Positions 14,754-23,125 of a stretch of DNA of 43,898 bases are shown one piece after another. Every line of letters begins with the position of its first letter. Positions within the stretch are counted from its first letter, which is position 1. Under the pieces are notes generated by a model that saw nothing but the letters and a program-made list of their open reading frames with translations, was not told the DNA's origin and searched no databases. A program made the translations under genes and the position numbers. The DNA is from an uncultured Clostridia bacterium (lineage in GTDB: Bacteria > Bacillota > Clostridia > Christensenellales > Borkfalkiaceae), in assembly GCA_934796775.1 (NCBI GenBank), contig CAKVPH010000016.1, positions 1-43,898 of the forward strand, read 5' to 3'.

Positions 14754-16126
14754 TCGGCAGAGACAAGTTTTTTATAGTTTACGGCAAAGCATATAATTTC
14801 CGCCACCGCAGTGATAATCCACGAAAAAATGTACAGTAGATATAAAGACGGAATGGTATGGAAATAAGCAAACACGGTATAAATCCACACTACGCGGAAC
14901 ACACACGATCCCATAATAACGATGATCGTAGGAGCAAAACTTTTGCCTATACCGCGACAAGCCGCTATTGAGCAATCCATAAACGCACTGAATGCATATG
15001 AAAAACTCATAATCTGCGTACGTTGAAGTCCTGCTTTAATAACCTCCTCGTCATTTGTAAACAATGATAAAAACCCCCTGCCGAAAAAGAACAAAAAGCA
15101 ACCGAGAATCGCCCCCATAACAAAAGAATACATAAGCCCGATAAAATAACTTTTAAGCATACGTTTGCGTTTACCGGCTCCAAGATTTTGCCCCATGAAC
15201 GTTGAACAAGCGGTGTAAAAAGCCGCCATTACGTTGTATATGATAGAATCTGCATTAGCTGCGGCGGAATTTCCTTCGACCATGACGGAATCAAATGAAT
15301 TGACGGCACTTTGTATAAAGAGGTTTGCAATGGCAAAAACGGCATTCTGAAATCCCGCAGGTATACCGAGCCCAAGTGTGCGTTTCACTTCGGTTTTGTC
15401 AAGCCCGTTTTTTAAGTCACGGAAACGAAAAGTGCAGTCGTCATTCTGCCGTCCCATATGTATAAGGATAAGCACTGCAGATACGTATTGCGTAATGATA
15501 CTGGCAAGTGCAACACCGTCCTCCGCCATTTTGCAAACGATGACGAAAAACAAGTTAAAAATTACGTTCAGAATTCCCGCAATCAAAAGATATGCAAGCG
15601 GTCGCTTTGTATCCCCGTTTGCACTGAGTACACCGTTACCGAAATTGAAAATTCCAAGAGCGGGCATACCGAGCGCATAAATGCGGAAATACAGCACTGC
15701 GCCCTCGATAAGGTCATCTTTTGTGCCGAGCAAATCCAACATAAACCGTGCAGACAAAAGGCACAACACCGTGATAATACAACCTGTTGCAAGGCATATT
15801 ACAAACGACGTGCGAATGGCTGCAGAGACGTTAGTTTTGTCCCTCGCGCCGAGATACTGCGCAACACGGACATTGACGGCACTTCCCATTCCTATCAGAA
15901 AACCCGTAAAAAGAGAGACAAGAATTGTGGTTGAGCCAACGGCACCTAACGCCTCGGCGCTCGAGAATTTACCGACAACCGCCACGTCCGCCATATTAAA
16001 AAGTACCTGCAAAAGCTGCGAAAGCATGAGCGGAAGGCTGAAAAGAAGAATATTTTTCCACAGAGAACTGTCTGTTATATGAATCTCACTGTGTTTGCGC
16101 GTGCTGTTGATTGACTGATTTGACAT
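14738..16126 (-). CDS. MATE family multidrug/solute exporter
   Basis: Multidrug and toxin extrusion antiporter, about 462 residues and twelve hydrophobic segments, moving compounds out against Na+ or H+. Both halves show the family's inner helices, for example ILLFSLPLMLSQLLQVLFN and MADVAVVGKF in the first half and LGLGIPAGFQNAVFA in the second. The ATG at 16124-16126 is preferred; a GTG nine codons upstream (16153) is possible. GGAG lies about 13 bases before the ATG. The stop codon sits in a 23-base tandem duplication. It is divergent from the TetR gene across 437 bases, but regulation by that protein is not shown. Confidence 0.9.
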   Translation of the reverse strand: MSNQSINSTRKHSEIHITDSSLWKNILLFSLPLMLSQLLQVLFNMADVAVVGKFSSAEALGAVGSTTILVSLFTGFLIGMGSAVNVRVAQYLGARDKTNVSAAIRTSFVICLATGCIITVLCLLSARFMLDLLGTKDDLIEGAVLYFRIYALGMPALGIFNFGNGVLSANGDTKRPLAYLLIAGILNVIFNLFFVIVCKMAEDGVALASIITQYVSAVLILIHMGRQNDDCTFRFRDLKNGLDKTEVKRTLGLGIPAGFQNAVFAIANLFIQSAVNSFDSVMVEGNSAAANADSIIYNVMAAFYTACSTFMGQNLGAGKRKRMLKSYFIGLMYSFVMGAILGCFLFFFGRGFLSLFTNDEEVIKAGLQRTQIMSFSYAFSAFMDCSIAACRGIGKSFAPTIIVIMGSCVFRVVWIYTVFAYFHTIPSLYLLYIFSWIITAVAEIICFAVNYKKLVSAEGVFS

Positions 16127-16153
16127 AAAATTGATAAATCTCCGAAAGTTCAC

Positions 16154-16563
16154 GTATATCGTTCTGTGCCGTATTACTTTGCAACGCAGAATTTTTTGTT
16201 TCCTGCAAATTTAACAGGAATACTCTATGTTTTATAGTTTTACATATGGAATATAGTTTTAAATTTCATTATAGTATAATTATTTAATTTTATCAATAGT
16301 TTACACCCTTAGTTTACACCTTTTTAAATTAAACTTACCGCAACGCTTTTTTTGCCGACCGAAAAAACATTATAGAACAAAACAAATTAAAAGGCTGAAC
16401 TTTTTTTAAACGGTTACGTTTTGCGGCGATGAAACAATATAATAAAAATATACCGATAATAAATATGCTGCATTATAGTTTTGTTGTTGACATTTAAGGA
16501 TATTTGTGATAATATTGAGTTGCAAACCGATATTATATTAGAAAGGAATACAAAACAGCTAAA
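16154..16563. other. AT-rich divergent intergenic region
   Basis: No gene is visible. It holds a TTCCTG/CAGGAA hairpin at 16200-16220, several ATAGTTTTA motifs between 16230 and 16260, a direct repeat TAGTTTACACC at 16297-16307 and 16310-16320, and the TetR gene promoter at 16487-16515. Confidence 0.6.
16487..16515 (+). promoter_or_regulatory. promoter of the TetR-BspA operon
   Basis: TTGACA (16487-16492), 17 bases, TAATAT (16510-16515). It lies about 50 bases before the TetR start codon. Confidence 0.75.
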
Positions 16564-17262
16564 ATGGTTACCAAAGAACAAATTAAAGATCCGAAATTGC
16601 GCATTTTGACCGTGTGCGTACAGATGTTTATCGAAAAAGGTTTTAAGTCTACAACCATGCTCGATATTATTAGGGAAGCCGACGTGTCGTCGGGAACTTT
16701 TCAAAACATTTTTAAGACGAAAGACGGCGTATTACTGTATCTTATAGACACAATGTTTAAAAATCAATTTACCATGGCGCGCGATATGGCGGGCGATTCG
16801 GATAATCCCGTTTTTGTTTATGCGGCGGAAACGGCAATACAGTTTGCGATCGTCGAAATGAACGAAAACTTACGGGAAATCTATATTGAAGCCTACACTC
16901 AACCGCAACTTGCCGAGTACATATATCAAAAGACGTCTACAGAGCTTAACAAAATATTCGGCAGGTATAATCCCGCTTGGGTTGAAAGCGACTATTACGA
17001 AAGCGAGATAGGCAGCGCGGGAATAATGCGTTCGTACATGGTGAAAAAGTGCGACAAGTATTTTACACTGCGCAAAAAAATCAACAGATTTTTGGATATG
17101 GCGCTTAAATGCTATAACGTGCCGAACGACGATATCGAAAAGGCGATTGCCGCCGTTGGTAAAATCGATTTGGAAAAGACCGCGAAAGACGTAATGAATA
17201 AGTTATTTACCGCACTGGAAATAGCTTTTGGCTTTAAATTTAAATATAACGAGGAGAACTGA
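16564..17262 (+). CDS. TetR/AcrR family transcriptional regulator
   Basis: 232 residues. The N-terminal helix-turn-helix is of TetR type (VQMFIEKGFKSTTMLDIIRE, then ADVSSGTFQNIFKTKDGVLL, about 18-58). The C-terminal ligand domain is helical with FAIVEMNENLREIYIEAYTQ. GAAAGGA lies about 17 bases before the ATG, which is long, but no better start exists in frame. Only two bases separate its stop codon from the start of the giant BspA-like gene, whose GAGGAG lies inside this gene, so the two are almost surely one transcript. TetR proteins usually repress their own operon, making the LRR protein a likely target. Confidence 0.9.
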   Translation: MVTKEQIKDPKLRILTVCVQMFIEKGFKSTTMLDIIREADVSSGTFQNIFKTKDGVLLYLIDTMFKNQFTMARDMAGDSDNPVFVYAAETAIQFAIVEMNENLREIYIEAYTQPQLAEYIYQKTSTELNKIFGRYNPAWVESDYYESEIGSAGIMRSYMVKKCDKYFTLRKKINRFLDMALKCYNVPNDDIEKAIAAVGKIDLEKTAKDVMNKLFTALEIAFGFKFKYNEEN

Positions 17263-17264
17263 CT

Positions 17265-20200
17265 ATGTTTAAAACAAGACAAAAAATGCTAACTGGTTTT
17301 TTAGTCGCATTGATTTGCGGATTACTGGGCTTTGTTTGCTCGTGCGTTACCGCAAACGAAACACCGGGCTTTATTTTAAAATTCAAAAGCAACGGTAAAA
17401 ACTACGAAGTCGTAAACGTACTCGAAAACGATTCGATAACGATGCCGGAAGATCCCGAAAGAAAGGGTTACACCTTTGACGGTTGGTTTTTTGACGAAAA
17501 CACTTGGAATAATCCTGTCGGCGACGATTTAAAAATCGATAAAGACACTATCGTTTATGCAAAATGGTCGCTTATTACATACACGATAACATATAAAGGT
17601 CCCGACAACGAAGAGCTGGATATCGAAGAGTTCAGCCTGCCCGCCACTTATACTGTGGAAAGCCCGGACTTAGAGCTGTACGGCTATGATATAACCGGAT
17701 ACAGATTTATCAACTGGAGAAAAGAAAACGGCATGCCCGTCGGTTATATACCCACCGGCTCTGCAGGCGATTTAGTTCTGTATGGTAAATTCATACCCGA
17801 AACGACTTACAGCATTAGTTATATAGATGACTTGTTCGGCAAGAAAACTTCCGCAAACCCCGAATATTACGAGCTGAACGATACGCCGATTGAACTGCAA
17901 CCGCTCGGTGAAAAAATCGATTATACATTCGTCGGTTGGTCCGACGGTTTGGATATGGTTACAACAATCGATACGACTCTTGGCTATGATATCACGCTGC
18001 ATGCCGTATGGCAGCAAAAACCCGAGCTTGAAGGCTTTACTTACGTTGTAGACGACGATTATATCGAATACAACCCGCTCGGTTTTATAATGATTACAGG
18101 CGTAACAAATTATACCGTAGAAGAAATTGTAGTGCCTGACTACATTTCGATGATTGCACCCGGCGCATTCAAGAGCTGCCGGAACTTAAAAAGTCTGACC
18201 CTGCCTTATATAGGCATGACGGCAGACGACGCATCCGAAAATGCATATCTCGGTTATGTGTTCGGCCACCCGGGGCTTGACGGCAATACGCAAGCTGTGC
18301 CTGCCGCGCTTGAAAATCTTACCATAACCGGCAGCAACATTAAAGATTATGCGCTTAAAAACTGTGCAAATCTTAAAACAATAACCTTTACTCAAAATGT
18401 TAAGAGTATAGGCGCGGGCGTAATGGAAAACTGCAATTCGCTCAGCGAAGTAACTCTCCCGTTTATAGGGCAAAGATATGACGAAAGCGATGAATATAAC
18501 GGCATAGGCGATTCGGCAAGACCGGACAGTTCTAAGTTAGAGTATGTTTTCGGAAAAGCAATTCCTGAGTCGGTGGAAAAACTCGCAATAACAAAAGCAT
18601 TTGTTACCGAAACTTATGCAGGCTACGCATTAATCGGATTACTCGGAAGTAAAGTTAAAGAGCTTGTTTATACTTCAGAAAATGAAATCATTTATAAAAA
18701 ACTGTTCGATGCGTTTACTTACGGAACTACGCTTGTTATCCGCGGTAACGTTACAAAAATAGATGGAGATATTTTCGGTTATAGATCTTCGGTAACTAAT
18801 ATCGTTCTACCCGAAACCGTAACCGAAATCGGTGACAACGCATTCGCCTCTGCTTATAAACTCAAAGAAATATCCATTCCCAACGTAACGACGATCGGAG
18901 CAAACGCATTCAGCGGCTGTTCAGATCTTAACAAAATCGAAACGGGAGATAATCTTGTTACCATAGGTGACAGCGCGTTTAAAAACTGCACGAAACTTTC
19001 ACAGTTTTATACGGGCAACAAACTTGTTTCTATAGGTAATGACGCATTCGCAAATTGTACCGATCTTTTCCGTTTCACACTGCCCGAAACCGTAACTTCG
19101 GTAGGCGACGGAGCTTTTTCAAATTGCACGAGTATTTTAGAGGTTTTAAACCTTTCTGCCCTGTCTGCAGATAAAGGCAGCGACGCACTCGGCGGCCTTT
19201 GCAAATATGCATGGGACGTTTACACATCTTCAAGCGCGCAAAGCAAAATCATCGATACCGACGGCTACATTATTTATAAACAAAACAGCGGAGATATTTT
19301 TATAAAATATATCGGTTCATCCTCGTCAATACAAATCCCTGCGGGAGTAAAAATAATCAACAAGAGCGCGTTTTACGATAACACCTATATAGTAGAAGTC
19401 GTTATCCCCTCAGGCGTAGAAAAGATTGAAGCCGAAGCTTTCCTAGGCTGCACGGGGCTTCAGAAAATACAAATTGCAGATAGTGTGACCGAAATAGACG
19501 ACAACGCATTTGACGGCTGCACAAGTCTTACGCTTGTCAACCTGCCTGAAAACATGCAAAAAATAAACGCAGGGTTATTCACAAATTGCTCAAGTCTTAC
19601 CGAAATTACGCTTCCGTCGGCTCTAACCGAAATAGGCGACAATGCATTTAACGGCACAAAAATCGTAAGCATAACCATTCCTGACAGCGTTGTAAAAATA
19701 GGCGAAAGCGCGTTTGAGGATTGTACGGAACTTACTGCCGTAATTATTTCCGCAAATTCAACGCTTCGGGTTATAGGCAAGCAAGCGTTTGCTTATTGCC
19801 GCAATCTCGAAACCATTACTCTGCCCGAAGGTCTGACTACCATCGGCACAGGCGCGTTTTATCATAGAAATAAAAATTACAGTCCAAAAAATCCGAGCGA
19901 CAGCAAACTTGAATCAATCAATCTGCCCTCTTCGCTTACCACGCTTGGCGATCAGGCATTCGCTTATACGGCTCTTAAGGCGATAGAAATTCCCGAAAGC
20001 ATAACGGTTATAAACGAGTATATGTTCGTTGAATGTCATTCGCTTGTGAACGTAAAACTGCCGTCAACATTAACGGAAATCGGCGAATGTGCGTTCAGAG
20101 ATTGTGTTTCGCTTGTTACTATTGAAATTCCCGAAAGCCTTAAAATAATAAGAAAGGGTGCGTTTGCATATTGCAACGAGCTTACCGCGCTTGCTCTGCC

Positions 20201-20996
20201 GAACGATATGACAACGATAGAAAGCGGGATACTTCAGATGTCTAATAAGATTAAGTCCTTAGACGTTCCGTTTATCGGCAGTGCCTTAAATAGTGAGGAA
20301 AGTAATGTTACGTACAGTCATTTCTTCCTCGGCGGAGTCGGTATATTCGGAGGAGTGCCCGATTCTCTTAAAAACCTCAGTGTCTACGGCGGCAAAATAC
20401 TTCGTTATTCATTCTGGTCAAAATATAATGCTGTCAGTAGCGTAAACGGTAGCCTTACAAGCCTTACGCTGGGCAAGGGCGTCACGTCGATTGCGTACGG
20501 CGCATTGGAAAGTTTAACGGCATTAAAATCGCTTGTGCTTCCGTATGCGGGCGTTACTTCGGCTAGTGAAGTAGGGCAGCAAAACCAAACGTTGGAATAT
20601 CTGTTTAATCAGAAATTTTTTTACGGCACGACTACATGGAAAAATCTTGAAACGATCGGCGTTTTGAGCGGCGAAATCCCCGAAGCGTTCTACAATAACT
20701 ATCAGAATGAAAACGTAACAAATAAATTCAAAACGCTCATTCTCGGTAAAGACGTTACCAAGGTATCGCTTAAGATTTTCAACTTCAGGGCGGCGAAGGT
20801 GTTCTATATGTGCACGGAAGCCGATTGGAATAATATAACGTTTGAAAACAACCATGACCTGGTAACATACGCAACGCATTACTATTACAGCAAAACTAAT
20901 CCGTTTACAGGTTCGGGCGCGGTAACAAGCGGCAATTACTGGCATTACGGCACGACTATGACGGAAACTTTAATCTGGGAAGTACCGACCGTATAA
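17265..20996 (+). CDS. BspA-like leucine-rich repeat surface lipoprotein with InlB-type repeats
   Basis: 1243 residues. The N terminus has a hydrophobic signal segment and a lipobox-like VCSC ending near residue 28, so lipid anchoring is likely. Residues about 35-260 hold three Listeria-Bacteroides (InlB B-type) repeats, each ending in a YAKW, YGKF or HAVW-like strand after GYTFDGWF-type motifs. From about 270 to 1150 run many BspA-type LRR_5 units, recognisable as IGDNAFxxCxxL followed by xxIxLPxxLTxI. The last 90 residues have no recognised domain, and no LPXTG sorting signal is seen. Such proteins are often host- or surface-binding in gut and oral bacteria. It is cotranscribed with the TetR gene. 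Confidence 0.92.
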   Translation: MFKTRQKMLTGFLVALICGLLGFVCSCVTANETPGFILKFKSNGKNYEVVNVLENDSITMPEDPERKGYTFDGWFFDENTWNNPVGDDLKIDKDTIVYAKWSLITYTITYKGPDNEELDIEEFSLPATYTVESPDLELYGYDITGYRFINWRKENGMPVGYIPTGSAGDLVLYGKFIPETTYSISYIDDLFGKKTSANPEYYELNDTPIELQPLGEKIDYTFVGWSDGLDMVTTIDTTLGYDITLHAVWQQKPELEGFTYVVDDDYIEYNPLGFIMITGVTNYTVEEIVVPDYISMIAPGAFKSCRNLKSLTLPYIGMTADDASENAYLGYVFGHPGLDGNTQAVPAALENLTITGSNIKDYALKNCANLKTITFTQNVKSIGAGVMENCNSLSEVTLPFIGQRYDESDEYNGIGDSARPDSSKLEYVFGKAIPESVEKLAITKAFVTETYAGYALIGLLGSKVKELVYTSENEIIYKKLFDAFTYGTTLVIRGNVTKIDGDIFGYRSSVTNIVLPETVTEIGDNAFASAYKLKEISIPNVTTIGANAFSGCSDLNKIETGDNLVTIGDSAFKNCTKLSQFYTGNKLVSIGNDAFANCTDLFRFTLPETVTSVGDGAFSNCTSILEVLNLSALSADKGSDALGGLCKYAWDVYTSSSAQSKIIDTDGYIIYKQNSGDIFIKYIGSSSSIQIPAGVKIINKSAFYDNTYIVEVVIPSGVEKIEAEAFLGCTGLQKIQIADSVTEIDDNAFDGCTSLTLVNLPENMQKINAGLFTNCSSLTEITLPSALTEIGDNAFNGTKIVSITIPDSVVKIGESAFEDCTELTAVIISANSTLRVIGKQAFAYCRNLETITLPEGLTTIGTGAFYHRNKNYSPKNPSDSKLESINLPSSLTTLGDQAFAYTALKAIEIPESITVINEYMFVECHSLVNVKLPSTLTEIGECAFRDCVSLVTIEIPESLKIIRKGAFAYCNELTALALPNDMTTIESGILQMSNKIKSLDVPFIGSALNSEESNVTYSHFFLGGVGIFGGVPDSLKNLSVYGGKILRYSFWSKYNAVSSVNGSLTSLTLGKGVTSIAYGALESLTALKSLVLPYAGVTSASEVGQQNQTLEYLFNQKFFYGTTTWKNLETIGVLSGEIPEAFYNNYQNENVTNKFKTLILGKDVTKVSLKIFNFRAAKVFYMCTEADWNNITFENNHDLVTYATHYYYSKTNPFTGSGAVTSGNYWHYGTTMTETLIWEVPTV

Positions 20997-21028
20997 AACA
21001 AAAAAACGCACAAGCGTTAATAAAACAC

Positions 21029-21077
21029 AAAACCCGTCTATAAGTCGATTATCTCGACTTTTGGCGGGTTTTTAAAT
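21029..21077 (+). terminator. terminator formed around a core element
   Basis: AAAACCCG pairs with CGGGTTTT at the outside, and AAGTCGA pairs with TCGACTT (21042-21060) inside, followed by a T run. The inner hairpin is built from the dispersed core element. It lies 33 bases after the BspA-like gene. Confidence 0.7.
21038..21052 (+). repeat. dispersed core element, exact core
   Basis: Exact CTATAAGTCGATTAT on the sense strand of the BspA-like gene, located behind its stop codon and within its terminator structure. Confidence 0.8.
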
Positions 21078-21103
21078 GCAATTTTCGGTTCTAAAATAAA
21101 TGT

Positions 21104-21219
21104 TGGGGTGAGAAAAAAAACACTCTGACATTTTTTTTGATTTTCAGGCAAAAAAACGACGGCAACTTAAAAAAGTTACCGCTGCTATTCAACTATTTTG
21201 CTATCGGGCACACCCCAAC
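21104..21219. repeat. possible small inverted-repeat element (MITE-like remnant)
   Basis: GTTGGGGTG near 21104-21112 and CACCCCAAC near 21211-21219 are perfect inverted copies about 115 bases apart. Between them is a hairpin GGCAACTT/AAGTTACC. No reading frame is present. Size and layout suit a non-autonomous transposon relic, but no target duplication is evident. Confidence 0.35.
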
Positions 21220-21296
21220 TTTTGACAAAGAACCTAAAAAAAAACGTAAATCAAACCATAGCGGATCAACTTACGTTATTCGTGTCAATAACGAAC

Positions 21297-21314
21297 AAAA
21301 AGACGCGTCTTTTT
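21297..21314. terminator. perfect 18-base palindrome, terminator-like
   Basis: AAAAAGACGCGTCTTTTT is fully self-complementary. On minus it follows the tRNA-like fragment after about a dozen bases, as a terminator would follow a tRNA gene. Confidence 0.55.
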
Positions 21315-21326
21315 AAGGCAAAAAGG

Positions 21327-21356
21327 TGCAGGCGTCCGGGGGGATTCGAACCCAAA
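21327..21356 (-). pseudogene. tRNA 3'-end-like fragment
   Basis: On minus, GGGTTCGAATCCC forms a typical T-arm, followed by CCCGGACGCCTGCACC, which resembles an acceptor 3' strand plus CC. No matching 5' half is found upstream on minus, and the T-stem is not perfect beyond three pairs. A TCTCCGCCACC piece at about 21383-21393 may be debris of another tRNA end. It does not match tRNA-Leu at 26375. Confidence 0.45.
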
Positions 21357-21505
21357 ACATTATAAAAACATCGGTACGGGTGGCGGAGAACTTTGGTTAA
21401 TGACAATGCAAAAAAATATTTCGCTGTTTGCGGGTAATATATTCGCCATTTATGGGAAAGCATTTTTACGAAAAATATGCTATAATATTTCTCGAGGTAA
21501 GCAAA

Positions 21506-22048
21506 ATGAATCAAGTAAAAATAGGAAAATTTATCGCCGCTTTGCGGAAAGAAAAAGGTATGACGCAAGAGCAACTCGGAGAGATACTTGGCGTAACAAA
21601 CAAAACCGTTTCACGTTGGGAAAACGGCAACTATATGCCCGACATTGAAATGCTGTCGCTACTATCGAAAGAATTCGGTGTAAGCATAAACGAGATTATA
21701 TCCGGAGAACGGCTTGGGACAGAAGAATTTAAGAAAGCCGCCGACGATAATCTCGTTACCGCGCTTTCGAGCAGCACTTTTACATTGAAAGAGAAAATTA
21801 CATTTTTTAAGAAAAAGTGGTTGCGCGAGCATATTGCAACGATTATTTTATGCATTGTAGCGTGGATTGGTATTATGGTATTGCTAAGGTTAAAAACACG
21901 AGGTAACGACATATTCCCGATTTTGTGTGCGCTTGGCGGTTTACTTGCCGTACTGTTCTATGCTGTTTTGTATAACCGTATGATGGCGTATGTAGAAAAT
22001 CACGTGTACCGGAATCCCGGCGAAGAAACAGACAATAAAAATAAATAA
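21506..22048 (+). CDS. XRE-family regulator with C-terminal membrane segments
   Basis: About 180 residues from ATG at 21506, which has GAGGT ahead of it; a longer in-frame start at 21428 lacks support. Residues 1-65 are a Cro/C1-type DNA-binding domain (MTQEQLGEILGVTNKTVSRW, then PDIEMLSLLSKEFGVSINEI). After a linker with a Lys-rich patch, two hydrophobic segments (about 108-127 and 134-152) anchor it in the membrane. A TATAAT box is at 21481-21486. Membrane-tethered XRE proteins of this build are common in Firmicutes and often sit beside transporters, but none is next to it. It lies just left of the repeat that bounds the oxygen-defence island. Confidence 0.87.
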   Translation: MNQVKIGKFIAALRKEKGMTQEQLGEILGVTNKTVSRWENGNYMPDIEMLSLLSKEFGVSINEIISGERLGTEEFKKAADDNLVTALSSSTFTLKEKITFFKKKWLREHIATIILCIVAWIGIMVLLRLKTRGNDIFPILCALGGLLAVLFYAVLYNRMMAYVENHVYRNPGEETDNKNK

Positions 22049-22064
22049 GCATTATCGAATATGT

Positions 22065-22145
22065 TAAACCGCCACGGAACGGCAATTTACCCTTGTTTTG
22101 CATAGAAAAAGACACACGCGTCGGAGCTAAATACGCTCCTTATGC
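22065..22145 (+). repeat. direct repeat, left copy (pairs with 26282)
   Basis: 81 bases matching 26282-26363 with about five differences and one single-base gap. It includes the GGAGC/GCTCC hairpin and GACACACGCG arm found in the tRNA-Leu terminator on the right, but here the matching outer arm is missing, so this copy cannot form the full terminator. Confidence 0.9.
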
Positions 22146-22255
22146 AGGCGTTGATGATAGCCAACAGCAAATCGATTACCTCTATCGAACAGTACGCGAC
22201 CTACAGTATAAATATGGAAGAAAGTCAACATATGTCGATAAACGGATGTGAGATT

Positions 22256-22408
22256 ATGTACACAAAATATCTGATAACGGGATCAAGCGGCTTCCTCGGA
22301 GGAACGGGAGCCGAAAAGCTCGTTTCAAATGGAGCCGAGGTAAGATGCCTTGTGCTGCGTGGTGATACGCTCGAAAAGGAGCTTCCCGAAAAAGCCTTGC
22401 AAGGTCCT
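22256..22408 (+). pseudogene. truncated NAD-dependent epimerase/dehydratase remnant
   Basis: The frame from ATG at 22256 reads YLITGSSGFLGGTGAEKL, then GAEVRCLVLRGD and LEKELPEKA, the N-terminal Rossmann segment (TGxxGFLG) of an extended short-chain dehydrogenase. After about 50 residues the similarity to that family stops and the frame runs on into the rubrerythrin gene. The remaining 250 or so residues of a normal enzyme are absent. It looks like a gene cut during the arrival of the rubrerythrin cassette, or carried in with it. Confidence 0.65.
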
Positions 22409-22457
22409 GCCTATTCTCGGATTTTATGTTTCCGTAAGGATAAAAATCGTTCTTTGC

Positions 22458-22486
22458 TTGACAAAACGACAGTGATAATATATAAT
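22458..22486 (+). promoter_or_regulatory. perfect sigma-70-type promoter of the rubrerythrin cassette
   Basis: TTGACA (22458-22463), 17 bases, TATAAT (22481-22486). Both boxes are exact. The start site is expected near 22493, inside the palindrome that follows. Confidence 0.92.
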
Positions 22487-22487
22487 T

Positions 22488-22500
22488 TTATTAGTAATAA
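22488..22500. promoter_or_regulatory. palindrome over the start site, possible PerR/Fur-like operator
   Basis: TTATTAGTAATAA is a perfect 6-1-6 palindrome starting one base after the -10 box. Its layout and AT-rich halves recall PerR boxes (7-1-7), and peroxide-sensing PerR controls similar genes in clostridia. No regulator gene is nearby, so the assignment is inference. Confidence 0.5.
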
Positions 22501-22537
22501 ATATTATTACCTACAAATAATCCAAGGAGCAAGCTTT

Positions 22538-23083
22538 ATGAAAAAAAACAACAGGTATCAAGGCACTCAGACCGAAAAAAACCTTTGGGCGGCTTTTGCT
22601 GGAGAATCACAAGCCCGCAATAAGTATACTTATTTCGCTTCGACGGCTAAAAAACAGGGCTTTGAACAGATAGCAGAATTGTTTTTGAAAACGGCGGATA
22701 ACGAAAAAGAACACGCCAAGCTCTGGCTGAAGGAGCTTGCGGGTATAGGAGACACGGCGGAAAATCTGCTTGCGGCTGCCGAAGGCGAAAATTATGAATG
22801 GACGGATATGTACGAAGGCTTCGCAAAAACCGCCGAGGAGGAAGGTTTTACCGAGCTTGCGGTCAAATTCCGTCTGGTTGCGGAAATTGAAAAAAAGCAC
22901 GAGGAACGTTACCGCGCTCTTCTCCGCAACGTTATCGCAGCCGAGGTTTTCAAAAAAAGCGACGTTAAGATCTGGGAATGCCGCAATTGCGGTCATATTG
23001 TCGTAGGCATAAAGGCGCCTGAAATCTGCCCCGTATGCGCACACCCTCAAGCCTATTTCGAGCTTCACGCGGAAAACTATTGA
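22538..23083 (+). CDS. rbr: rubrerythrin
   Basis: Rubrerythrin, 181 residues, a cytoplasmic di-iron peroxidase that reduces hydrogen peroxide in anaerobes. The four-helix domain carries FAGESQARNKYTYF, NEKEHAKLW and AEIEKKHEERY (ExxH iron ligands). The C-terminal rubredoxin-like domain (about 150-181) has WECRNCGH and CPVCAHPQAYFEL. ATG at 22538 has AAGGAG at good spacing; the longer frame to 22142 belongs to the epimerase remnant. It is the first gene of a four-gene oxygen-defence unit with its own perfect promoter. Confidence 0.97.
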   Translation: MKKNNRYQGTQTEKNLWAAFAGESQARNKYTYFASTAKKQGFEQIAELFLKTADNEKEHAKLWLKELAGIGDTAENLLAAAEGENYEWTDMYEGFAKTAEEEGFTELAVKFRLVAEIEKKHEERYRALLRNVIAAEVFKKSDVKIWECRNCGHIVVGIKAPEICPVCAHPQAYFELHAENY

Positions 23084-23125
23084 TTTCAAGATAAACCGAC
23101 AGAGAATTTTTAAGGAGACAGAATT

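Larger units (their letters stand above)
20997..21505. other. intergenic region with element debris
   Basis: No gene is supported. It contains a core element and terminator for the BspA-like gene (21029-21077), a possible small inverted-repeat element (21104-21219), a perfect 18-base palindrome (21297-21314) and a tRNA 3'-end-like fragment (21327-21356). Confidence 0.7.
22049..22537. other. junction region left of the oxygen-defence cassette
   Basis: It contains the left copy of the 82-bp direct repeat, a truncated epimerase reading frame and the rubrerythrin promoter with a palindrome. No intact gene is seen. Confidence 0.75.

Noticed and set aside
15458..15934. Plus-strand open frame of 158 codons
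   Set aside because: It is antisense to the MATE gene, with low-complexity Cys/Arg-rich product and no start signals.
21266..21574. Minus-strand open frame of 102 codons
   Set aside because: It runs through the tRNA-like fragment and across the start of the XRE gene, has no ribosome site and no recognisable domain.
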